DNA of 64,000 bases, from the NCBI GenBank assembly GCA_942492065.1, contig CALODV010000013.1, positions 1,178,001-1,242,000 of the forward strand. Reading direction: 5' to 3'. Made by a program: the position numbers and the translations under genes. Under the pieces are notes generated by a model. The model was not told where the DNA came from. It saw nothing but the letters and a program-made list of their open reading frames with translations, and searched no databases. This DNA is from G963665815 sp942492065 (lineage in GTDB: Bacteria > Cloacimonadota > Cloacimonadia > Cloacimonadales > JAIOQZ01). Below are positions 1 through 9,064 of this stretch, piece by piece. Position 1 is the stretch's first letter. The number at the start of each line of letters is the position of its first letter.

Positions 1-971
1 GCCATTGATTTTGGATTCTTAGGGTTAAACTGTTTGATCAGCTTAGCCCAGATAATTCTGGCAGCTCTCATTTTCGCAACTTCCATGAAGTAGTTCATTC
101 CCACAGCCCAGAAGAAAGAAAGTCTTGGAGCAAATGCATCAACATCAATACCGGCTTTGATACCGGTGCGAACGTATTCAAGACCGTCTGCGAGTGTATA
201 TGCCATTTCAATATCAGCAGTTGCACCGGCTTCCTGCATGTGGTAACCGGAAATACTGATACTGTTGAACTTAGGCATATGGTTTGATGTATATTCGAAG
301 ATGTCTGCAATAATCTTCATTGATGGTGTTGGTGGGTAGATATAAGTGTTTCTTACCATGTATTCTTTGAGAATATCATTCTGGATTGTACCGGTAAGCT
401 GTTCGTGAGATACACCCTGTTCTTCTGCGGCAACAATATAGAATGCCATTATAGGAAGAACCGCACCGTTCATTGTCATGGAAACAGACATTTTATCAAG
501 TGGGATGCCGTCGAACAATGTCTTCATATCAAGGATAGAATCAACTGCAACACCAGCTTTACCAACGTCACCGACAACTCTAGGGTGATCTGAATCATAA
601 CCCCTGTGAGTTGCAAGGTCAAACGCTATGGAAAGACCTTTTTGTCCGGCAGCAAGATTTCTTTTGTAGAAAGCGTTACTTTCTTCTGCTGTTGAAAAGC
701 CTGCATACTGACGTACAGTCCATGGACGCATTACATACATGGTTGCATAAGGTCCTCTGAAAAACGGTGGAATACCTGCAGTATAATCTTTGTTTTCCAG
801 ATCTTTTGTACCTTCTTTAGTATAAAGAGATTCAACAGGGATCTGTTCGTTTGTATTCCAGAGAATTTCATCGAAATTCTTTTCTACTTCTTTGCGGTAA
901 AGTTCTCTCCATTGTTCAGGAGATACACTTTTTTGCTTTTTAATCTTTATTTTTGAGAAATCGAGTTTCAT
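1..971 (-). CDS. mutB: Methylmalonyl-CoA mutase large (catalytic) subunit, 3' part missing
   Basis: Open from its ATG at 971 to the window edge, giving the first ~323 residues of a family that is normally about 700-720 long. Translated by hand, it shows the N-terminal barrel of the adenosylcobalamin-dependent mutase: a FFRGPYATMY stretch followed by RPWTVRQYAGFST, then EESNAFYKRN, LSIAFDLATHRGYDSDHPRV and VSMTMNGAVLP, all classic catalytic-subunit motifs. The enzyme interconverts (R)-methylmalonyl-CoA and succinyl-CoA in the cytoplasm. The start codon shares one base with the mutA stop (TAATG), so the two subunits are translationally coupled. The B12-binding C-terminal domain lies beyond the window and cannot be checked. 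The family call is very secure. Confidence 0.96.
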   Translation of the reverse strand, partial: MKLDFSKIKIKKQKSVSPEQWRELYRKEVEKNFDEILWNTNEQIPVESLYTKEGTKDLENKDYTAGIPPFFRGPYATMYVMRPWTVRQYAGFSTAEESNAFYKRNLAAGQKGLSIAFDLATHRGYDSDHPRVVGDVGKAGVAVDSILDMKTLFDGIPLDKMSVSMTMNGAVLPIMAFYIVAAEEQGVSHEQLTGTIQNDILKEYMVRNTYIYPPTPSMKIIADIFEYTSNHMPKFNSISISGYHMQEAGATADIEMAYTLADGLEYVRTGIKAGIDVDAFAPRLSFFWAVGMNYFMEVAKMRAARIIWAKLIKQFNPKNPKSM

Positions 972-3031
972 TATTGGATTCCTCCTTTTTTAGCGATATC
1001 AGTCAGAATTTGAAGTGCATTAGCCCTCATGTGAATGAATTCATCAATTCCGGCTTCTTTAAGCATTTCAATCTGATCTTTCGGGTAACCTGCCAGTACA
1101 AACTGAACACCTTCGACGTTAGCTTTTACTTCTTTAATGAAATCAGGAGCAAGTTCCGGATAAGTGTCATCTGTAGAGCAGAGAACCATTACTTTAGCAC
1201 CTGAATTGATTGCATGAAGAGCAACGTTTCCGGCACAACAGCATTCTTTTCCGTAAACAACGTTAAATCCGGCAACTTCAAAGAAACCTCTGGAGAAGTC
1301 GGCTCTTGCTTTGTGCTGTCTGAGCGGTCCGAAATTAGCAAGATAAACCATAGGAGCTTCTTCTTTTTCACTGATTTTGATTCTCAGTTGTTCGAAAGCT
1401 TCCGTAGCTCTTACTTTAGTGATTCCTGCAATTTTAACTTCCTCACCTGCCCATATAGCTTTGGATACCTCTTCAAGAGTAGCACCGTCAGCATAAGCTT
1501 TTGCAGTAGATTCGATAAGATCTGCATTATCTATTTTAATTTCCTTTCCTGAAAGTTTAATAGCTGCGACTCTCTCTTTTTTGAGATCTTCGTCTGTATC
1601 TGTGGAAAGGAGTTCTTCCGTAAGGTTTGGATACATGTTAGTTCCAACAAAAACATCTTTTCTGTGAGCAAGATTCTTTTGTTTGGCAGCCATTACTTCA
1701 GCTACTTTCTTTTGTGGAACTTCGTTTTCCAGAGCTTTGATGATTCCGCCCATTTCTTCAATCTCTGCAATCTTACCAAGTACCAGCTCAGAAAGCTGTT
1801 CTGTAAGATGTTCAACGAGATAAGAACCACCGGCAGGGTCAATCACATGATCAAGATGAGATTCTTCTTTAAGTACAATGTGTACGTTTCTGGAGATTCT
1901 TCTTGAGAATGTCTGAGCTGATCTGATTGTTGCATCAAACTCGGAAACCTGAAGAGAATCAACAGAGGATACAACACCGGAAAAAGCTTCGGTAGTAACA
2001 CGGAGCATATTCACGTAAGGATCGTATACTGTTTTGTTCCATTCAGATGTTTTAGCATGAACGAAAAGTTTTTGTGCTTCTGCAGAACCGCCCATTGCAT
2101 CGATAAGTGTAGACCAGATGATTCTGGCAGTTCTTATTTTTGCAACTTCCATAAAGAACTGAGCTCCGAGTGAGAAAGAAACTTCCATTGCTGCTGAAAC
2201 AGTTTCAACATCAAGTCCGCGTTTTTCCATCTCATCCATATATAAAAGAGCTGTGTTCATAACGTATGTGAGTTCCTCAACTGCGCTTCCGCCACCGTTA
2301 TGATAAGGTGTAGAGTCGATAGAGATAACTCTCATCAGAGGCATGTTTTCTTTAGCCCATTTAATCATCTGAGCCATCTGGTCGAACATGCAGTCCCATG
2401 ATGCCGGAAGATATCCGTTTTCTACAGCGAATCCTGCAGGATCCATCATAATGCATCCGCTGATCTGTTCTGCTTTATCACCGGCTACTTCTTTAAGCAT
2501 GGCAAGAGCAGTTGGAGCAGCGATTCCCGCTTTGATTCTGATCGGATATTTTGTAATATCGACATTATTGAAGATAGTTTTCATATCTTCGAGTGTGCTT
2601 ACGGAAACACCGTTTGCAAACAGATCTTCTGATTCCGCAGGATTAAGCCCTTTGGAAGAAAGATTGTCGAATCGTATATTAATAGCATTAAGACCTTTTT
2701 CAAGGTCATGACTTAAAATTTCGTTAATTAATTGTGGTGTAGGAGCACTTGCTTCCTGAGCAGTCTCCCATGATTTTTTGTGATAACCTGCTGCATTTGT
2801 TCCTCTTTTGTAAGGAGCAACTCCGGGTAGAGTATCTTCAATATTATCTACGTCCCACTGGTGGTAGATAGGTTGAAGCTGAAGCCCTTCGTAGGTATTT
2901 GTGAGAAGAACTTTATCAAAAGGTTTACCCTTAAGTAACTTCTCTGCAGCAAGTTTCCAGTCTTCATAAGTCGGTTTTTCAAAGTTCATAGACTTCGCAA
3001 CGGAAATCCCTTGATCTTTAGTATTATCCAT
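971..3031 (-). CDS. mutA: Methylmalonyl-CoA mutase small subunit
   Basis: 686 residues, a normal length for the non-catalytic partner of the heterodimeric mutase. An N-terminal TIM-barrel-like region (e.g. PAGFAVENGYLP, SIDSTPYHNGGGSAVEEL, FFMEVAKIRTARIIW around residues 170-310) is followed by a flavodoxin-like C-terminal domain (from about 560). That domain lacks the DxHxxG cobalamin-ligand motif, as expected for this subunit, and has an unusual cysteine cluster (YGKECCCAGN). It is the first gene of a mutA-mutB operon with TAATG overlap. A GGAG ribosome site precedes ATG 3031. Together with mutB it would serve propionate formation or oxidation through succinyl-CoA; the direction cannot be read from sequence. 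Confidence 0.95.
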   Translation of the reverse strand: MDNTKDQGISVAKSMNFEKPTYEDWKLAAEKLLKGKPFDKVLLTNTYEGLQLQPIYHQWDVDNIEDTLPGVAPYKRGTNAAGYHKKSWETAQEASAPTPQLINEILSHDLEKGLNAINIRFDNLSSKGLNPAESEDLFANGVSVSTLEDMKTIFNNVDITKYPIRIKAGIAAPTALAMLKEVAGDKAEQISGCIMMDPAGFAVENGYLPASWDCMFDQMAQMIKWAKENMPLMRVISIDSTPYHNGGGSAVEELTYVMNTALLYMDEMEKRGLDVETVSAAMEVSFSLGAQFFMEVAKIRTARIIWSTLIDAMGGSAEAQKLFVHAKTSEWNKTVYDPYVNMLRVTTEAFSGVVSSVDSLQVSEFDATIRSAQTFSRRISRNVHIVLKEESHLDHVIDPAGGSYLVEHLTEQLSELVLGKIAEIEEMGGIIKALENEVPQKKVAEVMAAKQKNLAHRKDVFVGTNMYPNLTEELLSTDTDEDLKKERVAAIKLSGKEIKIDNADLIESTAKAYADGATLEEVSKAIWAGEEVKIAGITKVRATEAFEQLRIKISEKEEAPMVYLANFGPLRQHKARADFSRGFFEVAGFNVVYGKECCCAGNVALHAINSGAKVMVLCSTDDTYPELAPDFIKEVKANVEGVQFVLAGYPKDQIEMLKEAGIDEFIHMRANALQILTDIAKKGGIQ

Positions 3032-3338
3032 TTTTAATCTCCATGATTACTTACTCAGATCTTTGCACAACCGATATGTTAAAACATCAGTGATTCGATG
3101 AAACCTTCAGGTTTCAGCAACTCCCATATTTTGATTTAAAACATGAAAGAAGACCACTTTAAGTGTGCAAAGACTGCTTACTTTATTTCATTGCAAATAT
3201 TTATCAGGTGAAAGTCATGTCAATTAAAATCGGTTTTTATGTGGAGGCGGAATAGCAAAATGCTGTGAAAATGAGGTAATTGACGGAGACAACCGTCCGG
3301 TTGTCTCTACGCGGTGCGAGCTTTATGCTCGCGTAGAG
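3032..3338. repeat. Intergenic region with three palindromic repeat motifs
   Basis: This 307-bp gap upstream of mutA has no gene. It contains a GATGAAA...TTTCAGCAACTCC stem (3092-3123; relatives at 23644 and 62968), a perfect 10-bp-stem palindrome GAGACAACCG/CGGTTGTCTC (3286-3307), and a large hairpin with arms CTCTACGCG/CGCGTAGAG (3305-3338) containing an inner GCGAGC/GCTCGC stem. The first palindrome recurs at 27074 and 28953. The mutA promoter must lie here but no clear -35/-10 pair is visible. The hairpins reach the 3' end of the next minus-strand gene and could terminate it. Confidence 0.6.
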
Positions 3339-4763
3339 TCATACGGCCGTACGTTGCTGGGCATGTAATTTTGCTATTTTCTTATTTATTCTTTCTATGT
3401 ACTTTTCAACATACTTTCTGTGAGACAGAAACATCTGAGTCTCGTCAACTTTGTTGATGAATGTTTGAAAATGCTCCTTCGCTAATTCATAGTCTTCCTT
3501 GCCAAGGTAGTTCAAAAGACCAAGACAATAATGCAATTGGATCTTTTCAGGCTCTTTCTCGATAATATCATCAATAAATATTTCACATTGCTGTATAGCA
3601 TCTATATCAGTAGGTTTATTGGTAGCTTTCTTGTAGGAATTATATGCTTCAGTCAGATGCTCACTATATGCTTGCAAGAAAGCTTTATTATAAAGCCATG
3701 TATAATTATTTTTATTCTCTGCTTTCTTTATAGCAACCAAAGAACTGTCGATATCTCGATTCTTTTTGAAATGATATATTGCTAAGATAATGTAGAAACT
3801 GCTGGATTTTATTTCGATTAATTCTATTTGTTCTTTATATTTGTCTGCTTTTTCCCAATTTTCACTAAATACAGCATTTCTAAAAATAGTAACAAGCTGT
3901 ATGATAATCTTATTCTCCACAGAACTCTTAAACTTATCAATGTACTTGTCGTTAGTGTCAAAGGTAATTCTTGATAGTTCATGATATAGATATTTGTGAA
4001 TATCATAAGATAACTCAAGATTATAGTTTAACATATGACATATACCAAGTAAATAACTAATGTAATAATAATACAAATTAGAACTAATAGAAAATCCTTC
4101 TATTTCATGTTGGATATCTATTATAATTTTTTTAGGCAGTCTTTCAGTGATTTCTTTTGAAACTTCTATGCTAACATTTTTTGGGATTTCTTTGTGACTT
4201 ATGCTAATATGCTCTACTTCAATTATATATTTATTATTTTCTCTTTTTTTAAATTTGCCAATCAACAACAATTTTGCATTAGTCTTATTGAGAATCTTTT
4301 TGTAATAATTCTTATTTTTACTAATTTCCTTCAAGAAAACATTTACCTTATATTGGCTGAGATTTTGGAACTTAATGTTATGGTTTTCAGATCTTCTTAG
4401 TAGTTTTGTTAGATTATCTATGAAATCTGCTTGAAGTAATTTTTTCTGATCATCATTCTCGGTCACAAATCCCAGTACAACTCCAATTTCACTCTTCTTG
4501 AATCTTTTCAGTTTTCTGTGTGAAAACCAACAAATAGTTAAAAGGAAACAAGATATAAATAACGTGATAGTACCTTTACAAACATCTTGTTTACTTTCAA
4601 TACCAATCTTAAACATACTCGAAAAAGTAATGTTGGGATACAAGCAAAATGCTATGTAAAATAGGATAAATACAGATAATAAGCTAAAAAAGGTATACTT
4701 TTTTTCAAAATGGTACCTTAATCTATCAAGAATGGTTAGTCCTCTATCAATATCCTTAAACAT
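3339..4763 (-). CDS. Membrane-anchored TPR-like protein of unknown function
   Basis: About 474 residues from ATG 4763. Two hydrophobic segments near the N-terminus (roughly residues 27-45 and 64-82) suggest a membrane anchor. The middle is charged and unrecognised, and the C-terminal half has degenerate tetratricopeptide-like helices (e.g. LGLLNYLGKEDYELAKEHF). Its start overlaps the stop of the XRE-ImmA gene by 8 bases, so it is the third gene of that minus-strand unit. A run of eight G (coding strand) sits just before the ATG; a one-base slip there would join the two reading frames. A GTG at 4775 is an alternative start. The C-terminal codons run into a dispersed repeat, so the last residues may be recruited. 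Function unknown. Confidence 0.75.
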   Translation of the reverse strand: MFKDIDRGLTILDRLRYHFEKKYTFFSLLSVFILFYIAFCLYPNITFSSMFKIGIESKQDVCKGTITLFISCFLLTICWFSHRKLKRFKKSEIGVVLGFVTENDDQKKLLQADFIDNLTKLLRRSENHNIKFQNLSQYKVNVFLKEISKNKNYYKKILNKTNAKLLLIGKFKKRENNKYIIEVEHISISHKEIPKNVSIEVSKEITERLPKKIIIDIQHEIEGFSISSNLYYYYISYLLGICHMLNYNLELSYDIHKYLYHELSRITFDTNDKYIDKFKSSVENKIIIQLVTIFRNAVFSENWEKADKYKEQIELIEIKSSSFYIILAIYHFKKNRDIDSSLVAIKKAENKNNYTWLYNKAFLQAYSEHLTEAYNSYKKATNKPTDIDAIQQCEIFIDDIIEKEPEKIQLHYCLGLLNYLGKEDYELAKEHFQTFINKVDETQMFLSHRKYVEKYIERINKKIAKLHAQQRTAV

Positions 4764-5835
4764 ATCCCCCCCCACTTATCTCAAACTTTCTTCTAAGCTC
4801 ATTGTGCTCATAGGGTTTCAGGTATTTGTCATGCTGCAGGCGTCCGACAACTATTCCCGGATCAATATCTATTTCCTCGGCAAATTTGAGAATGTTCTCT
4901 GCAGTTAAATCCGTAAAAGTTACCCAGTAATTGTATTTTTTCTTGGTGATCAGGATTTCGGAAGCAAATTCGTTCGCCTGAGTTTCTTTCTCATTGCTTG
5001 TCTGGTCATCATCAATCAGGATTTCCTTTCTGCTGTGCTCAAACAGTATATGCCCTATTTCATGAAATAAAGTAAACCAGAATACATCGGCGTACTTCCC
5101 TTTCAAACTGACCTGCAGCAGAACCTTTTCTCTGTTAATCCACTTTGTAGCACCATTTACATGTGTATGTTTCAAATGAGGTACTAATGCCATGGCAACA
5201 CCGCATTCAGCAAGTAAAGCCTGCATTTCATCAACAAAACTATCCGGTTCCCTCTTAGTGAACGACCGTAGAACCGGTAATGCCTTTTTCAGTTTGGATT
5301 TACTGTACTGCTTTACAACTATATCCTGAGCAATCAGCTCACCTTTCCTGAGCCAGACAGCCAATGCGTAGTCAGAAGCTTCAAAAGCTGTAGATTTGCG
5401 GAAATTTGCCGCCACCCTCGGTATTATAGACAAATCGGCAACTCTGAAGTACTCTTTCAGGTTCTGTACTTTCTCTTCTATCTTTCTTGTAGGTTCAACC
5501 CAACCCAAACTCGCAATCTGGCTGTATTCGATCTTCTTAGCTATTTCTTTCTCTTCTTCGCTGATTTCCAGTAATTTCATCTGAACAATAGCGTTCTGAT
5601 ATCTCATTTCCAGTTTCAGCCAGAATTCGGACGGTATTCCGAGAACACTTTGCAGCTTTATGGCGGTATCAGGTAAGAGAGGAGCTTTGCCGTTAATAAT
5701 CTGGTTCACATGTTTATCAGACATATCCAGCCTTATTGCCAGATCTTTCTGTTTCATCCCGATAATCTCGAGTTGTTCTTTCAGGGTTTCTCCCGGAGGA
5801 ACAGGGATTGGTGCCAATCTTAATTTATCAGCCAT
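4756..5835 (-). CDS. XRE-type HTH and ImmA/IrrE metallopeptidase fusion (HigA-like antitoxin)
   Basis: 359 residues. An XRE helix-turn-helix occupies about residues 12-75 (QKDLAIRLDMSDKHVNQII, then LGIPSEFWLKLE, typical of the HigA branch). An ImmA/IrrE (DUF955) domain follows, with HEIGH zinc motif near residue 258 and a downstream acidic NEFASEIL stretch. It overlaps the HigB-like toxin gene by 8 bases and has a GGGAG site before ATG 5835. Known family role: DNA-binding antitoxin and autorepressor, sometimes regulated by proteolysis. A 161-bp copy of codons for about residues 150-200 is inserted at 8772-8932 in this window. Confident as a family; the joint HTH-peptidase role is inferred. 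Confidence 0.88.
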   Translation of the reverse strand: MADKLRLAPIPVPPGETLKEQLEIIGMKQKDLAIRLDMSDKHVNQIINGKAPLLPDTAIKLQSVLGIPSEFWLKLEMRYQNAIVQMKLLEISEEEKEIAKKIEYSQIASLGWVEPTRKIEEKVQNLKEYFRVADLSIIPRVAANFRKSTAFEASDYALAVWLRKGELIAQDIVVKQYSKSKLKKALPVLRSFTKREPDSFVDEMQALLAECGVAMALVPHLKHTHVNGATKWINREKVLLQVSLKGKYADVFWFTLFHEIGHILFEHSRKEILIDDDQTSNEKETQANEFASEILITKKKYNYWVTFTDLTAENILKFAEEIDIDPGIVVGRLQHDKYLKPYEHNELRRKFEISGGGYV

Positions 5836-6148
5836 GGTAATCTCCCGTTTTTAAAACGTTAACTATTTCTACTTGTTCGATTCTTTCACTATTATCACTA
5901 TAAACCGGTTCTATAATCATTCTCTGTGGATGGTGTAAATCCAGAGCATATTTACCTTTTAAGTTACCTGTTAATGCGTGGCATCTGCCAATTTTGAATT
6001 TCATCATAAATCCAAAGTTAGGAGCATCTTCTAACTCGCCAAGTCTCTGGATAATTTTTTTTGCATTTTCATATCCATACTGTTTTGTTAGCTTTGCTGA
6101 ATTATCAACAGCTTTCCTCAATTTCCTGTCTAAAATTTCAACCTTCAA
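5828..6148 (-). CDS. HigB/RelE-like toxin
   Basis: The C-terminal ~105 residues match the HigB/RelE killer fold: KLRKAVDNSAKL, then QRLGELEDAPN, CHALTGNLKGKYALDLH, and a basic-to-acidic end (RMIIEPVY...IEQVEIVNVL). Family members cleave mRNA at the ribosome. A TTG at 6148 preceded by AGGAG is the best start; a longer reading from TTG 6193 would begin inside a TTGACA box next to a palindromic operator. The gene overlaps the downstream antitoxin by 8 bases, the toxin-first order usual for higBA. Confident as a type II toxin; the start is moderately sure. Confidence 0.85.
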   Translation of the reverse strand: MKVEILDRKLRKAVDNSAKLTKQYGYENAKKIIQRLGELEDAPNFGFMMKFKIGRCHALTGNLKGKYALDLHHPQRMIIEPVYSDNSERIEQVEIVNVLKTGDYHG

Positions 6149-6187
6149 TGTGAACTCCTGAAGACAAATTAATTTTCCTACACGTAA

Positions 6188-6217
6188 TGTCAATAAAACT
6201 TTACCTGACAGGTAAAG
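6188..6217 (-). promoter_or_regulatory. Probable higBA operator and -35 box
   Basis: CTTTACCTGACAGGTAAAG at 6199-6217 is a perfect 19-bp palindrome around one central base. It lies directly upstream of TTGACA (minus strand, 6193-6188), a good -35 element; the matching -10 is poor. Its position 50 bp before the toxin start is what an XRE antitoxin autorepressor site would have. Binding is inferred. Confidence 0.6.
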
Positions 6218-6220
6218 ATT

Positions 6221-7573
6221 TTATAATACTTTGACCTCCAAACACTGACTTAATCCTTGAAAATACACGAAAATCTGAAGTTTCTTTGATGTAATCGATG
6301 ATTTCAATATCTTGAAATTACTTTTCTCTAAGTATTTCTGTCCATCCATTTCATGTCTTTCAACAATCTCATTACCACTGTATACGATTATGTTATCCCA
6401 AACAGATAGCTTATAGTATGACTCATAACTGAAAATAAATGAATCTTCCAGTTCTGTAATTCTTATATCAGATATAATCACATCAATACAATTACATGAT
6501 GATATCTGATATTTAGAAAGAATGCTTTGCTCCCAATTTTTAAGCAGATTTTCAGCACTAACGCCAAAATATAGCTCAATATATTGCACAAAAGAGTTGC
6601 CATGTTCGTAATCATTAGATTGACTATATAAATTATTAACTTTATCATATCCGAACTTATCGATCAAATATGATATGAATGATACAAGGCAATTGTATAA
6701 TATCAGCTTCTTCTTAGTGGGTACTAATCTTACTTCGAACTCATTCAGGATTTTATCACTGCTCAGCAAATTAGAATTAAATAAATGAAAAGCCAGCATA
6801 TTGGATTGTTGAGTTACTTCTTCAAGTTTCCTTGCAAACTCCCATCCCTTGAAATCTGCATAAGCTTCATTAAAGAAACGCCAGATATTCTTGTCCTTCA
6901 CAGATAAATTAATTCCCCATTTGTAATAGTGATTCTGATATAGATGAGTATATTCATGCAATAAGGTTTGAATAAACATCTCTCTGTCGAACTCTTCATC
7001 ACTATAAATGCCTGTATTAATTATTATTTCCTTAATAAAAGGGCTTGCAGTAGCTATTCGTCCACCATCCAGAATTGTGACAAATACCTTTGCAAATCTG
7101 TGATCCGCATATTTTTCTATAATGAATTCAAGCACTTCATCAAAATCTTTCAAGAAGTAATCGATTTTGCTTTGTATGTTGGAATCATATCTGATACACA
7201 TAAAGCCATTTACATATGATTTTATATCAGCTTTAGCAATTCCTTCGATAATTTCTTTTTTACTGACTAAGAATTCCGATTTCAATTCAGATAGTACTTC
7301 TTTTGCATTATCTATATCGAAAATGTGAATATACGAGTAAAATAATGCAACCAATTCAATGTTTGACAAATTTTCATAGTTATCATTACATATTTCAATG
7401 AAAGACGATATCGTTTCCGGATATCTCGCTAACAAAACAAGTAAATGATTATTAATGAAGAAATCTTTATTACTATCTAAAACATTGAAGATTAGATTCA
7501 GTATTGAATAATAGTTTTTCCTCTCATTTCTACATAATTTTTTATACTTTTCTAGAAAAAGAATTTTATCCAC
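6221..7573 (-). CDS. Cytoplasmic HExxH metalloprotease-like protein
   Basis: 450 residues, no signal peptide. A HEYTH zinc motif near residue 205 (preceded by FIQTLL, followed by LYQNHYYKWG) and a glutamate about 27 residues on (FNEAYADFKGWEFA) give the HExxH + E layout of gluzincin-type peptidases. The helical first 190 residues and the beta-rich last 90 are unrecognised. It ends right beside the higBA operator and reads in the same direction, so its transcript could run into the toxin-antitoxin unit. The 276-bp region upstream holds only a decayed copy of the CCGG-TTG repeat near 7700. Specific substrate unknown. Confidence 0.7.
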   Translation of the reverse strand: MDKILFLEKYKKLCRNERKNYYSILNLIFNVLDSNKDFFINNHLLVLLARYPETISSFIEICNDNYENLSNIELVALFYSYIHIFDIDNAKEVLSELKSEFLVSKKEIIEGIAKADIKSYVNGFMCIRYDSNIQSKIDYFLKDFDEVLEFIIEKYADHRFAKVFVTILDGGRIATASPFIKEIIINTGIYSDEEFDREMFIQTLLHEYTHLYQNHYYKWGINLSVKDKNIWRFFNEAYADFKGWEFARKLEEVTQQSNMLAFHLFNSNLLSSDKILNEFEVRLVPTKKKLILYNCLVSFISYLIDKFGYDKVNNLYSQSNDYEHGNSFVQYIELYFGVSAENLLKNWEQSILSKYQISSCNCIDVIISDIRITELEDSFIFSYESYYKLSVWDNIIVYSGNEIVERHEMDGQKYLEKSNFKILKSSITSKKLQIFVYFQGLSQCLEVKVL

Positions 7574-7850
7574 AAAATCTCCTCATTCAAACTTATCAAA
7601 TGATTTACCTACATTTTTAATCTTTTGACTATTCTATTTAAAATGGTTTTCAACGGTCAAGAAATAATCTTTTCGTAATTATGCCTTTCTGATCTGAAGC
7701 AACAGTCCGGTTGAGTTTATGCGGTGCGACTCCAGTTATCCTATAAGATGGTTATTCACATAGACAGAACTAAAATAAATTGACACAAAACAATTTAACC
7801 CACTGAATGTATGTATACTCACATTGACCTATTAAGCTATGGAGATATTA

Positions 7851-8870
7851 ATGAGAAACTTGATTACTTTGCTGCTGTTATTTACATCATTATTCTTATC
7901 TGCTCACTGGAATGAAGTGCAGAAGTTAATAACATCAGATGGTGCTTTCGAAGATTATGCAGGACATTCAGTTTCCATACATGGAGATTTTGCAATACTT
8001 GGTACCCCTGAGGATGATGACAATGGAGATGAATCCGGATCTGCTTATATATTTCACTTCGATGGGACTAATTGGATTGAGCAGCAGAAATTACTGGCAT
8101 CTGACGGAGCAGTAGATAAATATTTTGGAACTGCAGTCTCTATATACGGTAATTATGCAGTTGTTGGAGCAATTGGAGACGATTATAATGGTTTTAATAC
8201 AGGCTCAGTATACATATTCCATTATGATGGTTCAAGCTGGACTGAACAGCAGAAGATATCAGCATCTGACGGAGTTGCAAGTGATAACTTTGGAGATGCT
8301 GTCTCTATCAACAATGACTATATCGTTGTTGGTGCTTATGGAGACGATAACAATGGTGCTTCATCAGGCTCAATCTACATCTTTCACTATGATGGTTCAA
8401 GCTGGATAGAACAACAGAGAATACTGGCAAATGATGGAGCTGCAAATGATGTTTTTGGCTGTTCTGTCTCAATTGATGGAAACTATATTGCCGTAGGTGC
8501 ATCGGGAGATGAAAACACCTGGAGAAGATCCGGTTCGGTATATATATATAACTATGATGGTTCAAACTGGGTTTTTCAGCAAAAAATAACAGCTTCAGAT
8601 GCTTTTCAGGATGACTTCTTTGGAGTTTCGGTTTCATTATCCGGGAATCGTGTTCTTGTTGGATCATACGGTGATGATGATAATGGTGTTAATTCCGGCT
8701 CAGCATATTTTTATAAATTTAACGGAACCGGATGGATAGAGGAGCAGAAGATAACTGCATCCGATGGAGACTCAACAAAACAATCCGGCTCCCTCTTAGT
8801 GAACGACCGTAGAACCGATAATGCCTTTTTCAGTTTGGATTTACTGTACTGTTTTACAACAATATCCTAG
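7851..8870 (+). pseudogene. Truncated FG-GAP-repeat secreted protein
   Basis: ATG 7851 (GGAG seven bases upstream) starts a signal peptide (NLITLLLLFTSLFLSA) followed by five full ~53-residue FG-GAP-like repeats, each with a pattern like SVSIxGNYxVVGAxGDDxNG, SGSxYIFxxDGxxWIEQQ, KITASDG. The sixth repeat stops at 8771, where the reading frame runs into a copied piece of the XRE-ImmA gene and ends after ~30 foreign residues. The intact relative at 27367-28863 has seven repeats and a C-terminal sorting domain, so this gene has lost its sorting signal and would be secreted to the periplasm without anchoring. The original 3' part may be the inverted remnant at 11787. Confidence 0.8.
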
Positions 8871-8932
8871 GCAATCAGCTCACCTTTCCTGAGCCAGACA
8901 GCCAATGCGTAGTCAGAAGCTTCAAAAGCTGT
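8772..8932 (-). repeat. Duplicated fragment of the XRE-ImmA gene
   Basis: 161 bp that match 5230-5391 with only a few substitutions (compare TCAACAAAAC...ATCCGG...CCCTCTTAGTGAACGACC in both). The fragment carries internal codons only, without start, stop or domain boundaries, and forms the 3' end of the truncated FG-GAP frame on the other strand. It looks like a recombination or repair-capture scar. The 132 bases after it (to 9064) contain no gene that I recognise. Confidence 0.85.
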
Positions 8933-9064
8933 CCTCAGCACATCAAGATTGTGGACGGGTTGAAGGAAGTAGCATTAACTTTCGAAACAGCTGAATACTA
9001 ACATTTTCCTGAGTCTTTCAGTTTAGCTGTGAAGCTCTGTTTCTTTATTAAGGATACAGTGAAT

